This document shows, in pieces, positions 40,330 to 50,205 of a DNA stretch of 64,000 nt. Made by a program: the position numbers and the translations under genes. The notes beneath the pieces were generated by a model that was given only the letters and a program-made list of their open reading frames with translations, was not told where the DNA came from and searched no databases. Origin of the DNA: Thiotrichaceae bacterium UBA4486 (GTDB lineage Bacteria; Pseudomonadota; Gammaproteobacteria; Eutrophobiales; Eutrophobiaceae); NCBI GenBank assembly GCA_002389045.1, contig DGNS01000012.1, positions 55,364 to 119,363 of the forward strand, in the 5' to 3' direction. Within the stretch, counting starts at the first letter, position 1, and each line of letters opens with the position of its first letter.

Positions 40330-41495
40330 GCACGCTGCCGTTGCAAAACGGCGTTCACGCGCTGCCCGGCACGGATCGATATCGGCAGCGGACCCGGATT
40401 TCATCGCCGACAGCGAGCACCGTTGTCTGCAACGGCCGTCGCCTGATCAACTTCTGCAGTAATGATTACCTGGGGCTTGCCCAGGACCCCGACCTCAAGG
40501 ACCGGTTTAAGCAGGCGGTGGAGGCTTATGGTGTGGGGGCGGGCTCATCACAATACATCAGCGGTTACAGCGAGGCGCATGAAGCTCTGGAAGAAACAGC
40601 GGCGGCAATAACCGGGTATGACCGGGCGTTGTGTTTTGCCACCGGTTACATGGCCAACATGGCCATACAAAGCGTGTTGATGAATCGTGGTGACCATGTT
40701 TTCGTGGACAGGCTGGCGCACGCCAGCATTTATGATGCGGCCATTCTTTCCCGCTCAAAACTGCACCGTTATCCGCATCTGGACTGCGATGCCCTGGAAC
40801 AACAGCTTGATCATGCAGCGGGCGGTCGCACAATGATCGTCACTGACGGGGTGTTCAGCATGGATGGTGATATGGCGCCACTGCCGGAGCTGTCGTCACT
40901 CGCATCGAGTCGCGGCGCCTGTCTTGTAGTCGATGATGCTCATGGCTTCGGGGTTGTTTCGGCCCGGGGAGCCGGCACCCTGGCGGCGTGCCGGGTGCCG
41001 GTCAACAAGGTCGACATCTATATGGCGACCCTGGGCAAGGCCTGTGGCGTTGCCGGCGCCTTTGTTGCCGCCGGCAATGAAATCATTGAGCAGCTGCAGC
41101 AACATGCCCGCACGCTCATCTATACAACAGCCATGCCGCCCGCCGTGGCCGCAGCCGCAACCGTGGGCATGAACAAAGCGTTTAGGGAAGACTGGCGGCG
41201 CAAGCGCCTCTATGAACGCATCCGGCAATTTCGGCAGGGCGCCTCCAGCCGCGGCCTCGCCCTGTCAGCTTCGGAGACTCCCATCCAGCCGTTGGTTCTG
41301 CACGGTGACCGGCGAGCACTTGAAGCCGGGGAACGTTTGTTCGAGGCCGGCTTTCTGGTGCGCGCCATTCGTCCGCCCACGGTGCCGGAAGGCACGGCCA
41401 GATTACGCATTACTCTCAGCGCGGCACACAGCAGCGACCAGGTAGAGGGCCTGCTGGATGCTTTGGCCGGGGTAACTGCGTCACTGTCCGAGTGA
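40326..41495 (+). CDS. bioF: 8-amino-7-oxononanoate synthase BioF
   Basis: The 389-residue PLP enzyme has [20 protein letters not shown] and [13 protein letters not shown] with Lys238 as the PLP lysine. It condenses pimeloyl-ACP and alanine to KAPA. It starts at GTG overlapping the bioB stop. Confidence 0.97.
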   Translation: MSTLPLQNGVHALPGTDRYRQRTRISSPTASTVVCNGRRLINFCSNDYLGLAQDPDLKDRFKQAVEAYGVGAGSSQYISGYSEAHEALEETAAAITGYDRALCFATGYMANMAIQSVLMNRGDHVFVDRLAHASIYDAAILSRSKLHRYPHLDCDALEQQLDHAAGGRTMIVTDGVFSMDGDMAPLPELSSLASSRGACLVVDDAHGFGVVSARGAGTLAACRVPVNKVDIYMATLGKACGVAGAFVAAGNEIIEQLQQHARTLIYTTAMPPAVAAAATVGMNKAFREDWRRKRLYERIRQFRQGASSRGLALSASETPIQPLVLHGDRRALEAGERLFEAGFLVRAIRPPTVPEGTARLRITLSAAHSSDQVEGLLDALAGVTASLSE

Positions 41496-42223
41496 CAGCG
41501 CCGCTGCACTTGCTGCATGGATGGGGCTTTGATGCGCGGGTCATGCAGCCTCTGGCGCGAACGCTGGAAGAAAGTTACAGGGTGCGGGCGCACGATGTGC
41601 CCGGGATCACAACATCGTGGCCAATGACCATGACGCTGTGTGAATCGGTCAAATGTCTGGCCGGGGCTATCGATCCCGGGGCTGTTGTCGCCGGCTGGTC
41701 GTTGGGCGGCAACGTGGCCGTGCAGTTGGCGCATGAGCGGCCGGATCGTGTCGCCGCGCTGATTCTCATTTGTTCTACACCGTGCTTTGTTGTTCAGCCT
41801 CACTGGACGTGTGGCATCGATCCCGGGGCGCTGACGGCTTTGCGGGCGCGGTTACAGGAGGACGCCATCGCCGGCTTGTCGGAATTCGCCGGCTGGTGTG
41901 CCATGGGCGAGCGCGCGGTCAAAAAGACGCGCCGTACATTGCTCGATTACACCCTGTCCGCACGCACGAGTCCGTCAGTATTGGCATACGGACTGGGATT
42001 GCTGCAGAGTCTGGATCAGCGAGAACTGCTGGCGCAGCTCGATTGTCCCGTGGTCATGCTTTTTGCCGGCAATGATCGCCTGGTGCCGGTAGTCGCCGCC
42101 GGCCAATGCCAGTCCCTGTCTGCCAATATACAGGTGCGCGTTATTGAGGGCTGTGGACACGGGCTGCCGGTTTCCTTGCCTGGCCGCGTCGCAGAGATCA
42201 TTCGTGAGTTTACAGCCAAATGA
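41492..42223 (+). CDS. bioH: Pimeloyl-ACP methyl ester carboxylesterase BioH
   Basis: The 243-residue alpha/beta hydrolase has LLHGWGFDARVM (oxyanion region), GWSLGGN with Ser70 as nucleophile, and GCGHGLPVS with the late His. It removes the methyl ester from pimeloyl-ACP to end the BioC cycle. It starts at GTG with a 4-bp overlap with bioF. Confidence 0.94.
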   Translation: MTAPLHLLHGWGFDARVMQPLARTLEESYRVRAHDVPGITTSWPMTMTLCESVKCLAGAIDPGAVVAGWSLGGNVAVQLAHERPDRVAALILICSTPCFVVQPHWTCGIDPGALTALRARLQEDAIAGLSEFAGWCAMGERAVKKTRRTLLDYTLSARTSPSVLAYGLGLLQSLDQRELLAQLDCPVVMLFAGNDRLVPVVAAGQCQSLSANIQVRVIEGCGHGLPVSLPGRVAEIIREFTAK

Positions 42224-43092
42224 GTGCCGGTAGTCCTGATAAACGCGTACTGATGCGAAATTTCAATCGCGCTGCCGCCGGTTATGACCAGTACGCGGCA
42301 TTGCAAATGCTGGTGCTGGAACGCTTGCTGGAACAGCTCCCCGTATTTCGTGTCCAGCCCGGGACCATTCTGGACGCCGGCAGCGGTACAGGCAGAGCGG
42401 CAAAGCCGCTGGGCCGGCTGTACCCACGCGCAACACTGGTGCAGTTGGATATTGCCGAAGCCATGTTAAAAAAGACCGAAAAAACCAGGCTGCGGTGGTT
42501 TTCCAAAACACGGCGGGTTTGTGCGGATGCAGAGGCGATGCCGTTGGCCGATGCCGCTTTTGACATGGTATTTTCAAGCCTGATGTTGCAATGGTGTCCG
42601 CGGGCGGGTGTGGCGTTGGCGGAGTGTGCCCGCGCGCTCAGACCCGAAGGCCTTTTCCTGTTTGCCACGATGGGCCCGCTGACCCTGTTTGAACTGCGGG
42701 AGAGCTGGCAGCAGGCGGACGGACAGGCCCATGTACACAGTTTTGCCGATATTCACTGGCTGGGAGATGAGTTGGTCAGGTGCGGGTTTACGCAACCGGT
42801 GCTGGAGTCTGAGCGCGTGATGTTAACCTACCCGGATGTACGCGCCGTCATGCTGGATCTGAGGCGTATCGGGGCGGTCAACTCCGGCAGCGACCGGCGG
42901 CGTGCCCTGACCGGGAAGAACCGCTACCGACGATGCCTCGAGCACTATGAACAGTTTCGCGCTGGTGGCCGCTTGCCCGCGACCTTCGAAATTATCTACG
43001 GGCACGCCTGGAGATCGCGGCAAAGCCCGGCAAACGGGTCACAGGTGATGAGATTCGTTTCTCCAGAGCATCTTAAAGGTGCGTCGGAGTGA
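42220..43092 (+). CDS. bioC: Malonyl-ACP O-methyltransferase BioC
   Basis: The 290-residue SAM methyltransferase has the N-terminal NFNRAAAGYDQYAALQ motif of BioC and the ILDAGSGTGRA SAM loop. It caps malonyl-ACP with a methyl group so that fatty acid synthesis can make pimelate. It overlaps bioH and bioD by 4 bp, so the whole pathway except bioA is encoded in one unit. Confidence 0.95.
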   Translation: MSAGSPDKRVLMRNFNRAAAGYDQYAALQMLVLERLLEQLPVFRVQPGTILDAGSGTGRAAKPLGRLYPRATLVQLDIAEAMLKKTEKTRLRWFSKTRRVCADAEAMPLADAAFDMVFSSLMLQWCPRAGVALAECARALRPEGLFLFATMGPLTLFELRESWQQADGQAHVHSFADIHWLGDELVRCGFTQPVLESERVMLTYPDVRAVMLDLRRIGAVNSGSDRRRALTGKNRYRRCLEHYEQFRAGGRLPATFEIIYGHAWRSRQSPANGSQVMRFVSPEHLKGASE

Positions 43093-43817
43093 TGCCCTGT
43101 CGCACCTGTTTCATTACCGGGACCGACACGGGCGCCGGCAAGACCTGGGCAACACTGGCGTTGATGCAGGCTGTGCGCGAAGCGGGGCATCGCGTTGCCG
43201 GCATGAAGCCGCTGGCCAGTGGCGCTTCGCTGAAAGACGGACGCCTGGTCAATGACGATGCCGAACAAATCCTGGCGCTGTGCAGTCAGGCGTACAACTA
43301 CGACCACATCAATCCGTACCCGCTGGAGCGGCCGGTTTCGCCGGGTTTCGCTGCACGTCAGGCCGGGGTCGTGATCTCTCTGGAACGCCTGGTCCGGGCC
43401 GCCCGCCGCCTGCAGAAAGAGGCCGATTTCCTGTTTATAGAAGGCGTCGGCGGCTGGCGCGTGCCCTGGGGAGACGGGGTGCAGGCCCGGGATCTGGTCC
43501 GCGCGCTGAAGATTCCGGTGATACTGGTTGTTGGCCTCCGGCTAGGGTGCATAAACCACGCCCTGCTCACGGCCGAAGCGCTGGCGTTCGACGACGTCCC
43601 CATGCTTGGTTGGCTGGCCAGCCGGGTTGATCCCGCTTACCAGGACAGCGAGGCAACGCTTGACCTTCTGGCCGCCGCGCTGGGCGCGCCCGGCCTTGGG
43701 GTTCTGCCGCATCTTGCGGCACTGGACCCGCAGAGGCTTGCTGTCAACATAAATGTACAGGAGATGACTTATCCTGTTCAGTGGCTGGCGCAGTCCCCGG
43801 ACGCAGGTAGCGGCTGA
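43089..43817 (+). CDS. bioD: Dethiobiotin synthetase BioD
   Basis: The 242-residue ATPase has FITGTDTGAGKTWATLA (P-loop) and GVGGWRVPWGDG. It closes the ureido ring of DAPA with CO2. The GTG at 43089 overlaps the bioC stop; an ATG follows at once at 43092, and either may be used. It is the last gene before a strong terminator. Confidence 0.95.
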   Translation: MMPCRTCFITGTDTGAGKTWATLALMQAVREAGHRVAGMKPLASGASLKDGRLVNDDAEQILALCSQAYNYDHINPYPLERPVSPGFAARQAGVVISLERLVRAARRLQKEADFLFIEGVGGWRVPWGDGVQARDLVRALKIPVILVVGLRLGCINHALLTAEALAFDDVPMLGWLASRVDPAYQDSEATLDLLAAALGAPGLGVLPHLAALDPQRLAVNINVQEMTYPVQWLAQSPDAGSG

Positions 43818-43884
43818 TGCGCAAAGATAGTTTTAGAAAGAATCTAGAATAGCTGGTATCCTTGCCGACGGTTGATAAAATCAC

Positions 43885-43913
43885 AAGGCCGGATAATAAA
43901 AGCCGGCCTTTTT
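43885..43913 (+). terminator. Intrinsic terminator of the bio operon
   Basis: AAGGCCGG and CCGGCCTT pair perfectly around a 10-nt loop and are followed by a T-run. It lies 68 bp after bioD and separates it from the cox operon. Confidence 0.9.
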
Positions 43914-44032
43914 CAAGCCGGACGGGAGCGGAGCCCGGATCGTTTATTGCCATCGGCAGCAAACCAGGGAAAATAAATCGCCGGACAAAACCCGAAAAAC
44001 AGTTAAAAAAATAAATAGCTGAGGGAAGCTAC

Positions 44033-45175
44033 ATGTTATTCATCAAGCTGCGAAATATACTATGCGCCTGTTTGGCGCTCACAGTCCTGACTTTCCCTGG
44101 CCCCGTGCTGGCCGAGTATGGACTGAATTTAACCCAGGGCGTCACGCCCATCAGCCGGGAAGTTTATGACCTGCACATGACGATCCTGTGGGTAGTGACG
44201 GTCATCGCGATTCTGGTCTTTGCCGTCATGTTCTGGTCCATCTTTCATCACCGCAAATCAAAAGGCGCTGTCGCCGCGCAGTTTCACCACAGCACCGGCG
44301 CCGAGATCGCCTGGACGATTATCCCTATCCTGATCCTGGTGGCCATGGCGGTGCCGGCAACGCAAGTGCTGATTAAAATGGAAGAAACCGAGGACACGGA
44401 GATGACCATAAAAATCACCGGCTACCAATGGAAATGGCACTACGACTACATGAACGAGGGCTTCGATTTTTTCAGCGCGCTCGATGAAACGAGCAATACA
44501 ATACGCCAGCTTAAATCCGGCCTGAACCCCGATGAGCACGAAAATTACCTGCTCGAGGTTGATAATCCCGTTGTCGTTCCCGTGAACACCCGGATTCGTC
44601 TGTTGACCACCGCGGCGGATGTCATTCATGCCTGGTGGGTGCCGGATCTTGGCTGGAAACGGGACGCCATCCCCGGTTTCATCAATGATAACTGGACCTA
44701 TATCGAGGAACCCGGCACCTACCGTGGACAGTGTGCCGAGCTGTGTGGGCGCGACCACGGCTTTATGCCCATTGTGCTGAAAGCCGTCTCGAAGGAAGAA
44801 TATGCTGACTGGGCAGACGAGATGAAGCTGGCCGCGGCAGCGGCAGCAGACGAATCCGGCAAGACCTTTACCATGGAAGAGTCCATGGCCAAGGGCGAAG
44901 ACGTTTATAAAACCCAGTGCGCAGCCTGCCATCAGGCCAATGGTGAAGGGCTGCCCGGCGCCTTTCCCGCGCTCAAGGGTGGTGCGATAGCAACAGGAGA
45001 TTTGCCCGGACATCTCGATATTGTCATCAACGGCAAGGCCGGAACCGCCATGGCGGCGTTCGGCGGCCAGTTGAACGATGCCGAGCTGGCCGCGGTGATC
45101 ACCTACGAACGCAATGCCTGGGGCAATGACACTGGAGACCTGGTGCAGCCCGCGGACATCAAGGCCGCACGATAA
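44033..45175 (+). CDS. coxB: Cytochrome c oxidase subunit II with fused cytochrome c domain
   Basis: The 380-residue protein has an N-terminal signal, two membrane helices, a CuA cupredoxin domain with Cys234, Cys238, His242 and Met245 as copper ligands, and a C-terminal cytochrome c domain with CAACH (Cys296-His300). It brings electrons to subunit I from the periplasmic side. The fused cytochrome marks a caa3-like oxidase. It heads the cox operon after a 215-bp gap. Confidence 0.97.
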   Translation: MLFIKLRNILCACLALTVLTFPGPVLAEYGLNLTQGVTPISREVYDLHMTILWVVTVIAILVFAVMFWSIFHHRKSKGAVAAQFHHSTGAEIAWTIIPILILVAMAVPATQVLIKMEETEDTEMTIKITGYQWKWHYDYMNEGFDFFSALDETSNTIRQLKSGLNPDEHENYLLEVDNPVVVPVNTRIRLLTTAADVIHAWWVPDLGWKRDAIPGFINDNWTYIEEPGTYRGQCAELCGRDHGFMPIVLKAVSKEEYADWADEMKLAAAAAADESGKTFTMEESMAKGEDVYKTQCAACHQANGEGLPGAFPALKGGAIATGDLPGHLDIVINGKAGTAMAAFGGQLNDAELAAVITYERNAWGNDTGDLVQPADIKAAR

Positions 45176-45210
45176 TCAGATTATAATATTGAAGAAACGA
45201 GGACAGACCC

Positions 45211-46806
45211 ATGAGTGAAGCAGTCGCCCATCACGACGATCTCCACGATCACAAGCCCACCGGCATTGGCCGCTGGCTATTCTCCACCAACCACAAGGAC
45301 ATCGGCACCATGTACCTGGTGTTCGCGCTGATCATGTTTTTTGTCGGCGGCGCCATGGCCATGATCATCCGCGCCGAGCTGTTCCAGCCCGGCCTGCAGT
45401 ATGTAGACCCGTTATTCTTTAACTCCATGACCACCATGCACGCTTTGATCATGATTTTCGGCGCGGTCATGCCGGCGGGGGTCGGGCTGGCCAACTGGCT
45501 GATCCCGATGATGATCGGCGCGCCGGACATGGCGTTGCCGCGCATGAACAATATGAGCTTCTGGATCCTGCCGTTTGCATTCGCCATGCTGCTGTCCACG
45601 TTGTTCATGAGCGGCGGCGCGCCGAATGGCGGCTGGACCATGTATCCGCCACTGGTGACGCAACTGAATGATGCTTTTCCGTTTTTGATCTTTACGGTGC
45701 ATTTCCTCGGCATCTCTTCCATTATGGGCGCTATCAATATCATTGCCACCGTGTTCAATATGCGCGCGCCCGGCATGAGTTTCATGAAGCTGCCGTTGTT
45801 CGTCTGGACGTGGATTATCACGGCATTCCTGCTCATCGCTTCGCTGCCCGTCCTCGCGGGCGCGGTGACCATGTTGTTGACAGACAAATACTTCGGCACC
45901 AGTTTCTTTGACGCGGCCGGCGGCGGGGACCCGGTCATGTTCCAGCATATTTTCTGGTTCTTCGGCCACCCGGAAGTCTATATTCTGATCCTGCCGGCGT
46001 TCGGCATCGTTTCGCAGATCATCCCGACTTTTGCCAGGAAGCCGCTGTTTGGCTATGAGTCGATGGTTTACGCCACCGCTTCCATCGCTTTCCTGTCGTT
46101 CTTCGTCTGGGCTCACCACATGTTCACTGTTGGCATGCCGCTGGCCGGCGAGCTGTTCTTCATGTACGCCACCATGTCGATCGCGGTGCCAACGGGCGTT
46201 AAAATCTTCAATTGGGTGGCCACCATGTGGAAAGGGTCAATGACATTCGAGACGCCGATGCTGTTTGCCATTGCGTTTGTCATGCTGTTTTCCATCGGCG
46301 GATTTACCGGGCTGATGATGGCCATTACTCCGGTCGATTTTCAGTATCATGATACGTATTTCATCGTTGCTCATTTTCATTATGTGCTGGTGCCCGGAGC
46401 GGTGTTCGCGCTGTTTGCGGCCATTTACTACTGGTTGCCAAAATGGACCGGGCACATGTACGACGAGAAGCTCGGCAAGCTGCACTTCTGGCTTTCAGTT
46501 ATCAGCGTCAACGTACTGTTCTTCCCGCAGCACTTTATCGGCCTGGCCGGCATGCCGCGACGCATACCCGATTACAACATGCAATTCGCCGAGTGGAATA
46601 TGATTTCCAGCCTCGGCGGTTTCGTGTTCGGCCTCAGCCAGTTGCTGTTTGTGTGGGTGGTGATCAAATGTATTCGCGGTGGCGAAAAGGCCTCTGACCA
46701 GGTCTGGGAAGGTGCGCACGGGCTGGAATGGACGCTGTCATCGCCGCCGCCGTTCCACAGCTTTACCACGCCGCCCCGGGTAACGGACGCGGTCGCACAT
46801 TCCTGA
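45211..46806 (+). CDS. coxA: Cytochrome c oxidase subunit I
   Basis: The 531-residue protein has 12 membrane helices. WFFGHPEVYILILP carries the CuB His253, the D-channel Glu255 and the cross-linked Tyr257, and HDTYFIVAHFHYVL carries the heme ligands. It is an A1-type aa3 oxidase that reduces oxygen and pumps protons. Confidence 0.98.
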   Translation: MSEAVAHHDDLHDHKPTGIGRWLFSTNHKDIGTMYLVFALIMFFVGGAMAMIIRAELFQPGLQYVDPLFFNSMTTMHALIMIFGAVMPAGVGLANWLIPMMIGAPDMALPRMNNMSFWILPFAFAMLLSTLFMSGGAPNGGWTMYPPLVTQLNDAFPFLIFTVHFLGISSIMGAINIIATVFNMRAPGMSFMKLPLFVWTWIITAFLLIASLPVLAGAVTMLLTDKYFGTSFFDAAGGGDPVMFQHIFWFFGHPEVYILILPAFGIVSQIIPTFARKPLFGYESMVYATASIAFLSFFVWAHHMFTVGMPLAGELFFMYATMSIAVPTGVKIFNWVATMWKGSMTFETPMLFAIAFVMLFSIGGFTGLMMAITPVDFQYHDTYFIVAHFHYVLVPGAVFALFAAIYYWLPKWTGHMYDEKLGKLHFWLSVISVNVLFFPQHFIGLAGMPRRIPDYNMQFAEWNMISSLGGFVFGLSQLLFVWVVIKCIRGGEKASDQVWEGAHGLEWTLSSPPPFHSFTTPPRVTDAVAHS

Positions 46807-46812
46807 CGGCCG

Positions 46813-46941
46813 ATGAGCGAGAAAGACAGTAAATCCGGTTCCGCATCCCGTGATTCGGCCAACATTAAACTGGCCGTGGCACTGGGGCTGGTGGCTTTCG
46901 GCATTTACGCAGGCTATATCCTGTTCCACATGCTGGACTGA
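46813..46941 (+). CDS. Small cytochrome oxidase assembly protein
   Basis: The 42-residue single-helix protein starts MSEKDSKSGSASRDSANIKL and has one membrane helix (LAVALGLVAFGIYAGYILF). Its stop overlaps the ctaG start by one base. Such short proteins between coxA and ctaG are common in beta- and gammaproteobacteria and are called small assembly proteins; direct proof of function is lacking. Confidence 0.85.
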   Translation: MSEKDSKSGSASRDSANIKLAVALGLVAFGIYAGYILFHMLD

Positions 46942-47510
46942 TGATGCGTCCGGTTAATAAAACCACGGGTAAGCTGGCGTTGCTGGCGGTGGCCATGTTC
47001 GGTTTCGGCTATCTGCTGGTGCCGATTTATAATGTCTTCTGTGACATTACCGGCCTGAACGGCAAGACAGGCGAAATCAATATTGCTGACGTTGATCCGA
47101 TGGCCGTGGATCGTCACCGCACCGTTACCGTGGAATTCGACACGAACCTCAGGGAGTTGCCCTGGGAATTCGTGGTTGAGGAGCGCAAGGTCTCGGTGCA
47201 TCCGGGCGAGATTGGTGAAGCGGTTTTCCGGGTACGCAACACTTCGGATCGGGATGTCATCGGGCGGGCCATTCCCAGTGTTGCGCCGACCCAGGCCTCG
47301 GTTTATTTCGACAAGACGGAGTGCTTTTGTTTCGAGGAACAATCGCTCAGGGCCGGGGAGGAAAAGGAAATGGTGGTTCGTTTTGTGGTTAACACGGAAT
47401 TGCCGCTGCGTTTCGCCTCCCTGGTGTTGTCGTATACTTTCTTCGAAGTGCCTGACAACAAGACGGTTAACAGGAACGAAGCAGGATTTCAGATCAAAAA
47501 TAAAAGTTGA
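46941..47510 (+). CDS. ctaG: Cytochrome c oxidase assembly protein CtaG (Cox11)
   Basis: The 189-residue protein has one N-terminal membrane helix ending in PIYNVFCDITGL and a periplasmic Ig-like domain with the CFCFEEQ copper site. It delivers copper to CuB of subunit I. It overlaps the small gene before it. Confidence 0.96.
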   Translation: MMRPVNKTTGKLALLAVAMFGFGYLLVPIYNVFCDITGLNGKTGEINIADVDPMAVDRHRTVTVEFDTNLRELPWEFVVEERKVSVHPGEIGEAVFRVRNTSDRDVIGRAIPSVAPTQASVYFDKTECFCFEEQSLRAGEEKEMVVRFVVNTELPLRFASLVLSYTFFEVPDNKTVNRNEAGFQIKNKS

Positions 47511-47555
47511 GCACCATTAACAAGCTGATAAAAACCACTTCAATGAGGTTATCTT

Positions 47556-48431
47556 ATGTCTAGTTCACAAGGGGAGTATTTCATCCCGGAACCCAGTCGC
47601 TGGCCCCTGGTGGGGTCCGTGGCCCTGTTCGTGGCCTTCGTCGGCGCTGCCGGAATGCTGAACGGTTCGGGTTTTGGCACTTTTGTTTTCGGGATTGGCA
47701 TCGCCGCGCTGATCTATATGTTTGCCGGCTGGTTCTCCGATGTCATCGACGAGAGCCTGACCGGCAATTACAACAAGCAGGTGGACGTCAGTTTCCGCTG
47801 GGGCATGAGCTGGTTTATTCTCTCCGAGGTCATGTTCTTCGCCGCCTTTTTTGGCGCCCTGTATTATGCCCGCGTACTCTCGGTGCCGTGGTTGTCCGGC
47901 GAAGGCAATGGTTTTCTTACCAACCAGATCCTGTGGTCCGAATTTACTGCTGCCTGGCCGCTGAGCGCCATGCCCGATCCGTCCGGGTTCAGCCAGTTTC
48001 AAGAGGTAATCCCGTGGAATGATATCCCGCTGCTGAATACCATCATACTGCTTTCGAGTGGTGTGACAGTGACATTCGCACACTGGGCCCTGAAGAAAAA
48101 CAACAACAAGGGCCTGTGCTGGTGGCTGGCCGCTACCGTTGTCCTGGGCTTTATCTTTGTTTACTTTCAGGCCGGAGAATACGTGCACGCCTACCAGGAG
48201 TTGAACCTGAAGCTGGATTCCGGCATATACGGCTCCACCTTTTTCATATTGACCGGGTTTCACGGCTTTCATGTGACCATGGGCGCGACCATGTTGCTGG
48301 TGATCCTGATCCGGGCGATGAAAGGGCATTTTACGGCCGAGAATCATTTTGCATTTGAAGGCGTGGCCTGGTACTGGCACTTTGTGGATGTCGTCTGGCT
48401 TGGACTGTTTATTTTTGTATACTGGCTGTAA
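47556..48431 (+). CDS. coxC: Cytochrome c oxidase subunit III
   Basis: The 291-residue protein has seven membrane helices with WFILSEVMFFAAFFGALYYA and FHGFHVTMGATMLLVILIRA, and ends WYWHFVDVVWLGLFIFVYWL. It stabilises the oxidase and its proton uptake. A hairpin terminator follows. Confidence 0.97.
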   Translation: MSSSQGEYFIPEPSRWPLVGSVALFVAFVGAAGMLNGSGFGTFVFGIGIAALIYMFAGWFSDVIDESLTGNYNKQVDVSFRWGMSWFILSEVMFFAAFFGALYYARVLSVPWLSGEGNGFLTNQILWSEFTAAWPLSAMPDPSGFSQFQEVIPWNDIPLLNTIILLSSGVTVTFAHWALKKNNNKGLCWWLAATVVLGFIFVYFQAGEYVHAYQELNLKLDSGIYGSTFFILTGFHGFHVTMGATMLLVILIRAMKGHFTAENHFAFEGVAWYWHFVDVVWLGLFIFVYWL

Positions 48432-48510
48432 ATGTATGGCCGGAGAAAGAGCGGCTTTGCTTAACGGCGGTTGAGCATAACCGCGTCGCCACAGCCAGGC
48501 GTTGTCCGGG

Positions 48511-48541
48511 AAAATGACACGTTAAGTGTCATTTTCTTTTT
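48511..48541. terminator. Terminator between coxC and the DUF2909 gene
   Basis: AAAATGACAC and GTGTCATTTT pair perfectly around GTTAA, followed by CTTTTT. It ends the coxC transcript. The TAA stop of the convergent DUF2909 gene lies in its loop, so that gene's last codons and the terminator share the same bases; it may act in both directions. Confidence 0.88.
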
Positions 48542-48785
48542 CCGGCGCGATATTTTCAACGGGTGCCGGCATCATACCATGGGGCCGAATCCAGCCGGCC
48601 CTGTATCCGGCCAGCAGAAGGATAACCAGAATTATCGAGAGAACGATCCTCAGGGTCAGGGATTTGGCGGCCCGATCCCCCTGACCCTTGTCCCTGACAA
48701 GGAATACCATGCCGCCGGCGAGCGATATGAGTATCACGACAAGCAGGGCAATGACGACAATTTTGAAAATTATGGGTGCGGACAT
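48522..48785 (-). CDS. DUF2909 twin transmembrane protein
   Basis: The 87-residue protein has two membrane helices (IIFKIVVIALLVVILISLAGGMVF and LRIVLSIILVILLLAGY, described in part) joined by a basic loop with RDKGQGDRAAKSL. It matches DUF2909, a family regularly placed among cox genes. It is encoded opposite to the operon. Function unknown. Confidence 0.85.
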   Translation of the reverse strand: MSAPIIFKIVVIALLVVILISLAGGMVFLVRDKGQGDRAAKSLTLRIVLSIILVILLLAGYRAGWIRPHGMMPAPVENIAPEKENDT

Positions 48786-48869
48786 AAGCAGCGCCGGAAT
48801 GCAGACAATTGATTATACCTGTCACGGCTCTATAGTGATAATGCACAAGCGGCCGGTAAAAACTGTTTC

Positions 48870-49616
48870 ATGACCATGCCGGGATTCAGGCCCGGGATGT
48901 TGCCCGCTGTTCTGACGCTGGTGTTGTTGCCATTGTTTATTTATCTCGGCGTCTGGCAACTGGAGCGGGCTGACGAGAAGCGCCGGTTGTTCAGCGAGTT
49001 CAGGGAACGCCAGTCCGGTGAAGTAGTGCTGTTGCATGAGCAGGCCGGCCCGGTGTCGGCAGAGCATGACCTGTGGCGGCCTGCCCGGGCACGTGGCCGC
49101 TTCGATGAAGATCGGCGGGTGCTGCTGGACAACCGCATTATGCTGGGCCAGGTCGGGTATTATGTCTACACACCATTTAAAATCGCCGGGGTTGAATCGC
49201 CCGTTCTGGTTAACCGCGGCTGGGTCGCGGCAGGCACATACCGATCCGATGTTCCCGACCTTGATCGTATAGAGGGCGCTGTCGTGATCGAAGGTGTTTT
49301 AACAAGACCGCCGTCTGTCGGGATCAAGCTTGGCGAAGCCGGGCCCGAGAAATTGGCCGGAAACTTTATTCGCGTCCAGGATGTTGATCTGGCTGAACTT
49401 GGCAAAGCGCTTGGCGTTCCATTGCAACCGCTGATTTTGCGACTCAGCAAGGAGTCGGCACACGGTTATCGCAGGGAATGGCCCGTGCCCGGTTCAGGCG
49501 TGTCAAAGCATCATGGGTATGCTTTTCAATGGTTTGCTTTCGCCGCGGTATTGCTCGTTTTGTTTGTTGTTCTGAATATAAAAAAACATAATTCATCTGA
49601 TGCTGGCCCGGAATAA
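48870..49616 (+). CDS. SURF1 family cytochrome oxidase biogenesis protein
   Basis: The 248-residue protein has membrane helices at both ends and the family's LGVWQLERADEKR, DNRIMLGQVGYYVYTPF and VNRGWV motifs. SURF1 helps deliver heme a to subunit I. Its 3' end overlaps the next gene by 17 bp. Confidence 0.94.
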   Translation: MTMPGFRPGMLPAVLTLVLLPLFIYLGVWQLERADEKRRLFSEFRERQSGEVVLLHEQAGPVSAEHDLWRPARARGRFDEDRRVLLDNRIMLGQVGYYVYTPFKIAGVESPVLVNRGWVAAGTYRSDVPDLDRIEGAVVIEGVLTRPPSVGIKLGEAGPEKLAGNFIRVQDVDLAELGKALGVPLQPLILRLSKESAHGYRREWPVPGSGVSKHHGYAFQWFAFAAVLLVLFVVLNIKKHNSSDAGPE

Positions 49617-50199
49617 AAACAAGCTGACACTGCTGCTGCTGTTTGCGGCCTTTCTGTTGCCCGTGCTGCTGTCGTGGTACCTGTTGAAGTTTACCGATGT
49701 CGCACAGAACCGTGACAAGTCCCACCATGGCGAACTGATTCATCCGGTCCGACCATTGGCGGACGTCGGGTTGCTTGATCCCGTAACCGGTAACGAGCAT
49801 TCCCTGCACGGCAAATGGAACCTGGTTTATCACCATCGCGGGACATGCCTGGATGAGTGCAGAAATAATCTGTATAAACTGCGACAGTTATTGCTGGCTA
49901 CCGGCCAATATTCACTGCGTTTGCATCGCGTCATGATCGTTAACCGGCAGGACCTGGGATCGATCAAACCCTTGCTCACGGAGGACTATGCCGGGCAGCT
50001 GCTGCTTTTCCGGGAAGAAGTGACGCAGGAATTTATCGATGCGTTTCGCAAGAATTCCGGGGAGGATGTCGTCAGTGCAGGCAGACTGTACATTGTAGAT
50101 CCGCTGGGCAACCTGATGATGCGATATGATGCGGATGTGGATCCGAGGGGCATCATAAAGGATATTCAACGTTTGATTAAAAATTCGCGAATTGGCTAG
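49600..50199 (+). CDS. SCO-like thioredoxin-fold membrane protein
   Basis: The 199-residue protein has one N-terminal membrane helix and a periplasmic domain with GKWNLVYHHRGTCLDECRNNLY, whose CxxxC is like the copper or thiol motif of SCO proteins. The conserved late SCO His is not obvious, so copper binding is doubtful. It lies between SURF1 and heme A synthase, where related uncharacterised proteins occur in many proteobacteria; a role in oxidase assembly is inferred. Confidence 0.78.
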   Translation: MLARNKNKLTLLLLFAAFLLPVLLSWYLLKFTDVAQNRDKSHHGELIHPVRPLADVGLLDPVTGNEHSLHGKWNLVYHHRGTCLDECRNNLYKLRQLLLATGQYSLRLHRVMIVNRQDLGSIKPLLTEDYAGQLLLFREEVTQEFIDAFRKNSGEDVVSAGRLYIVDPLGNLMMRYDADVDPRGIIKDIQRLIKNSRIG

Positions 50200-50205
50200 T
50201 AGAAC

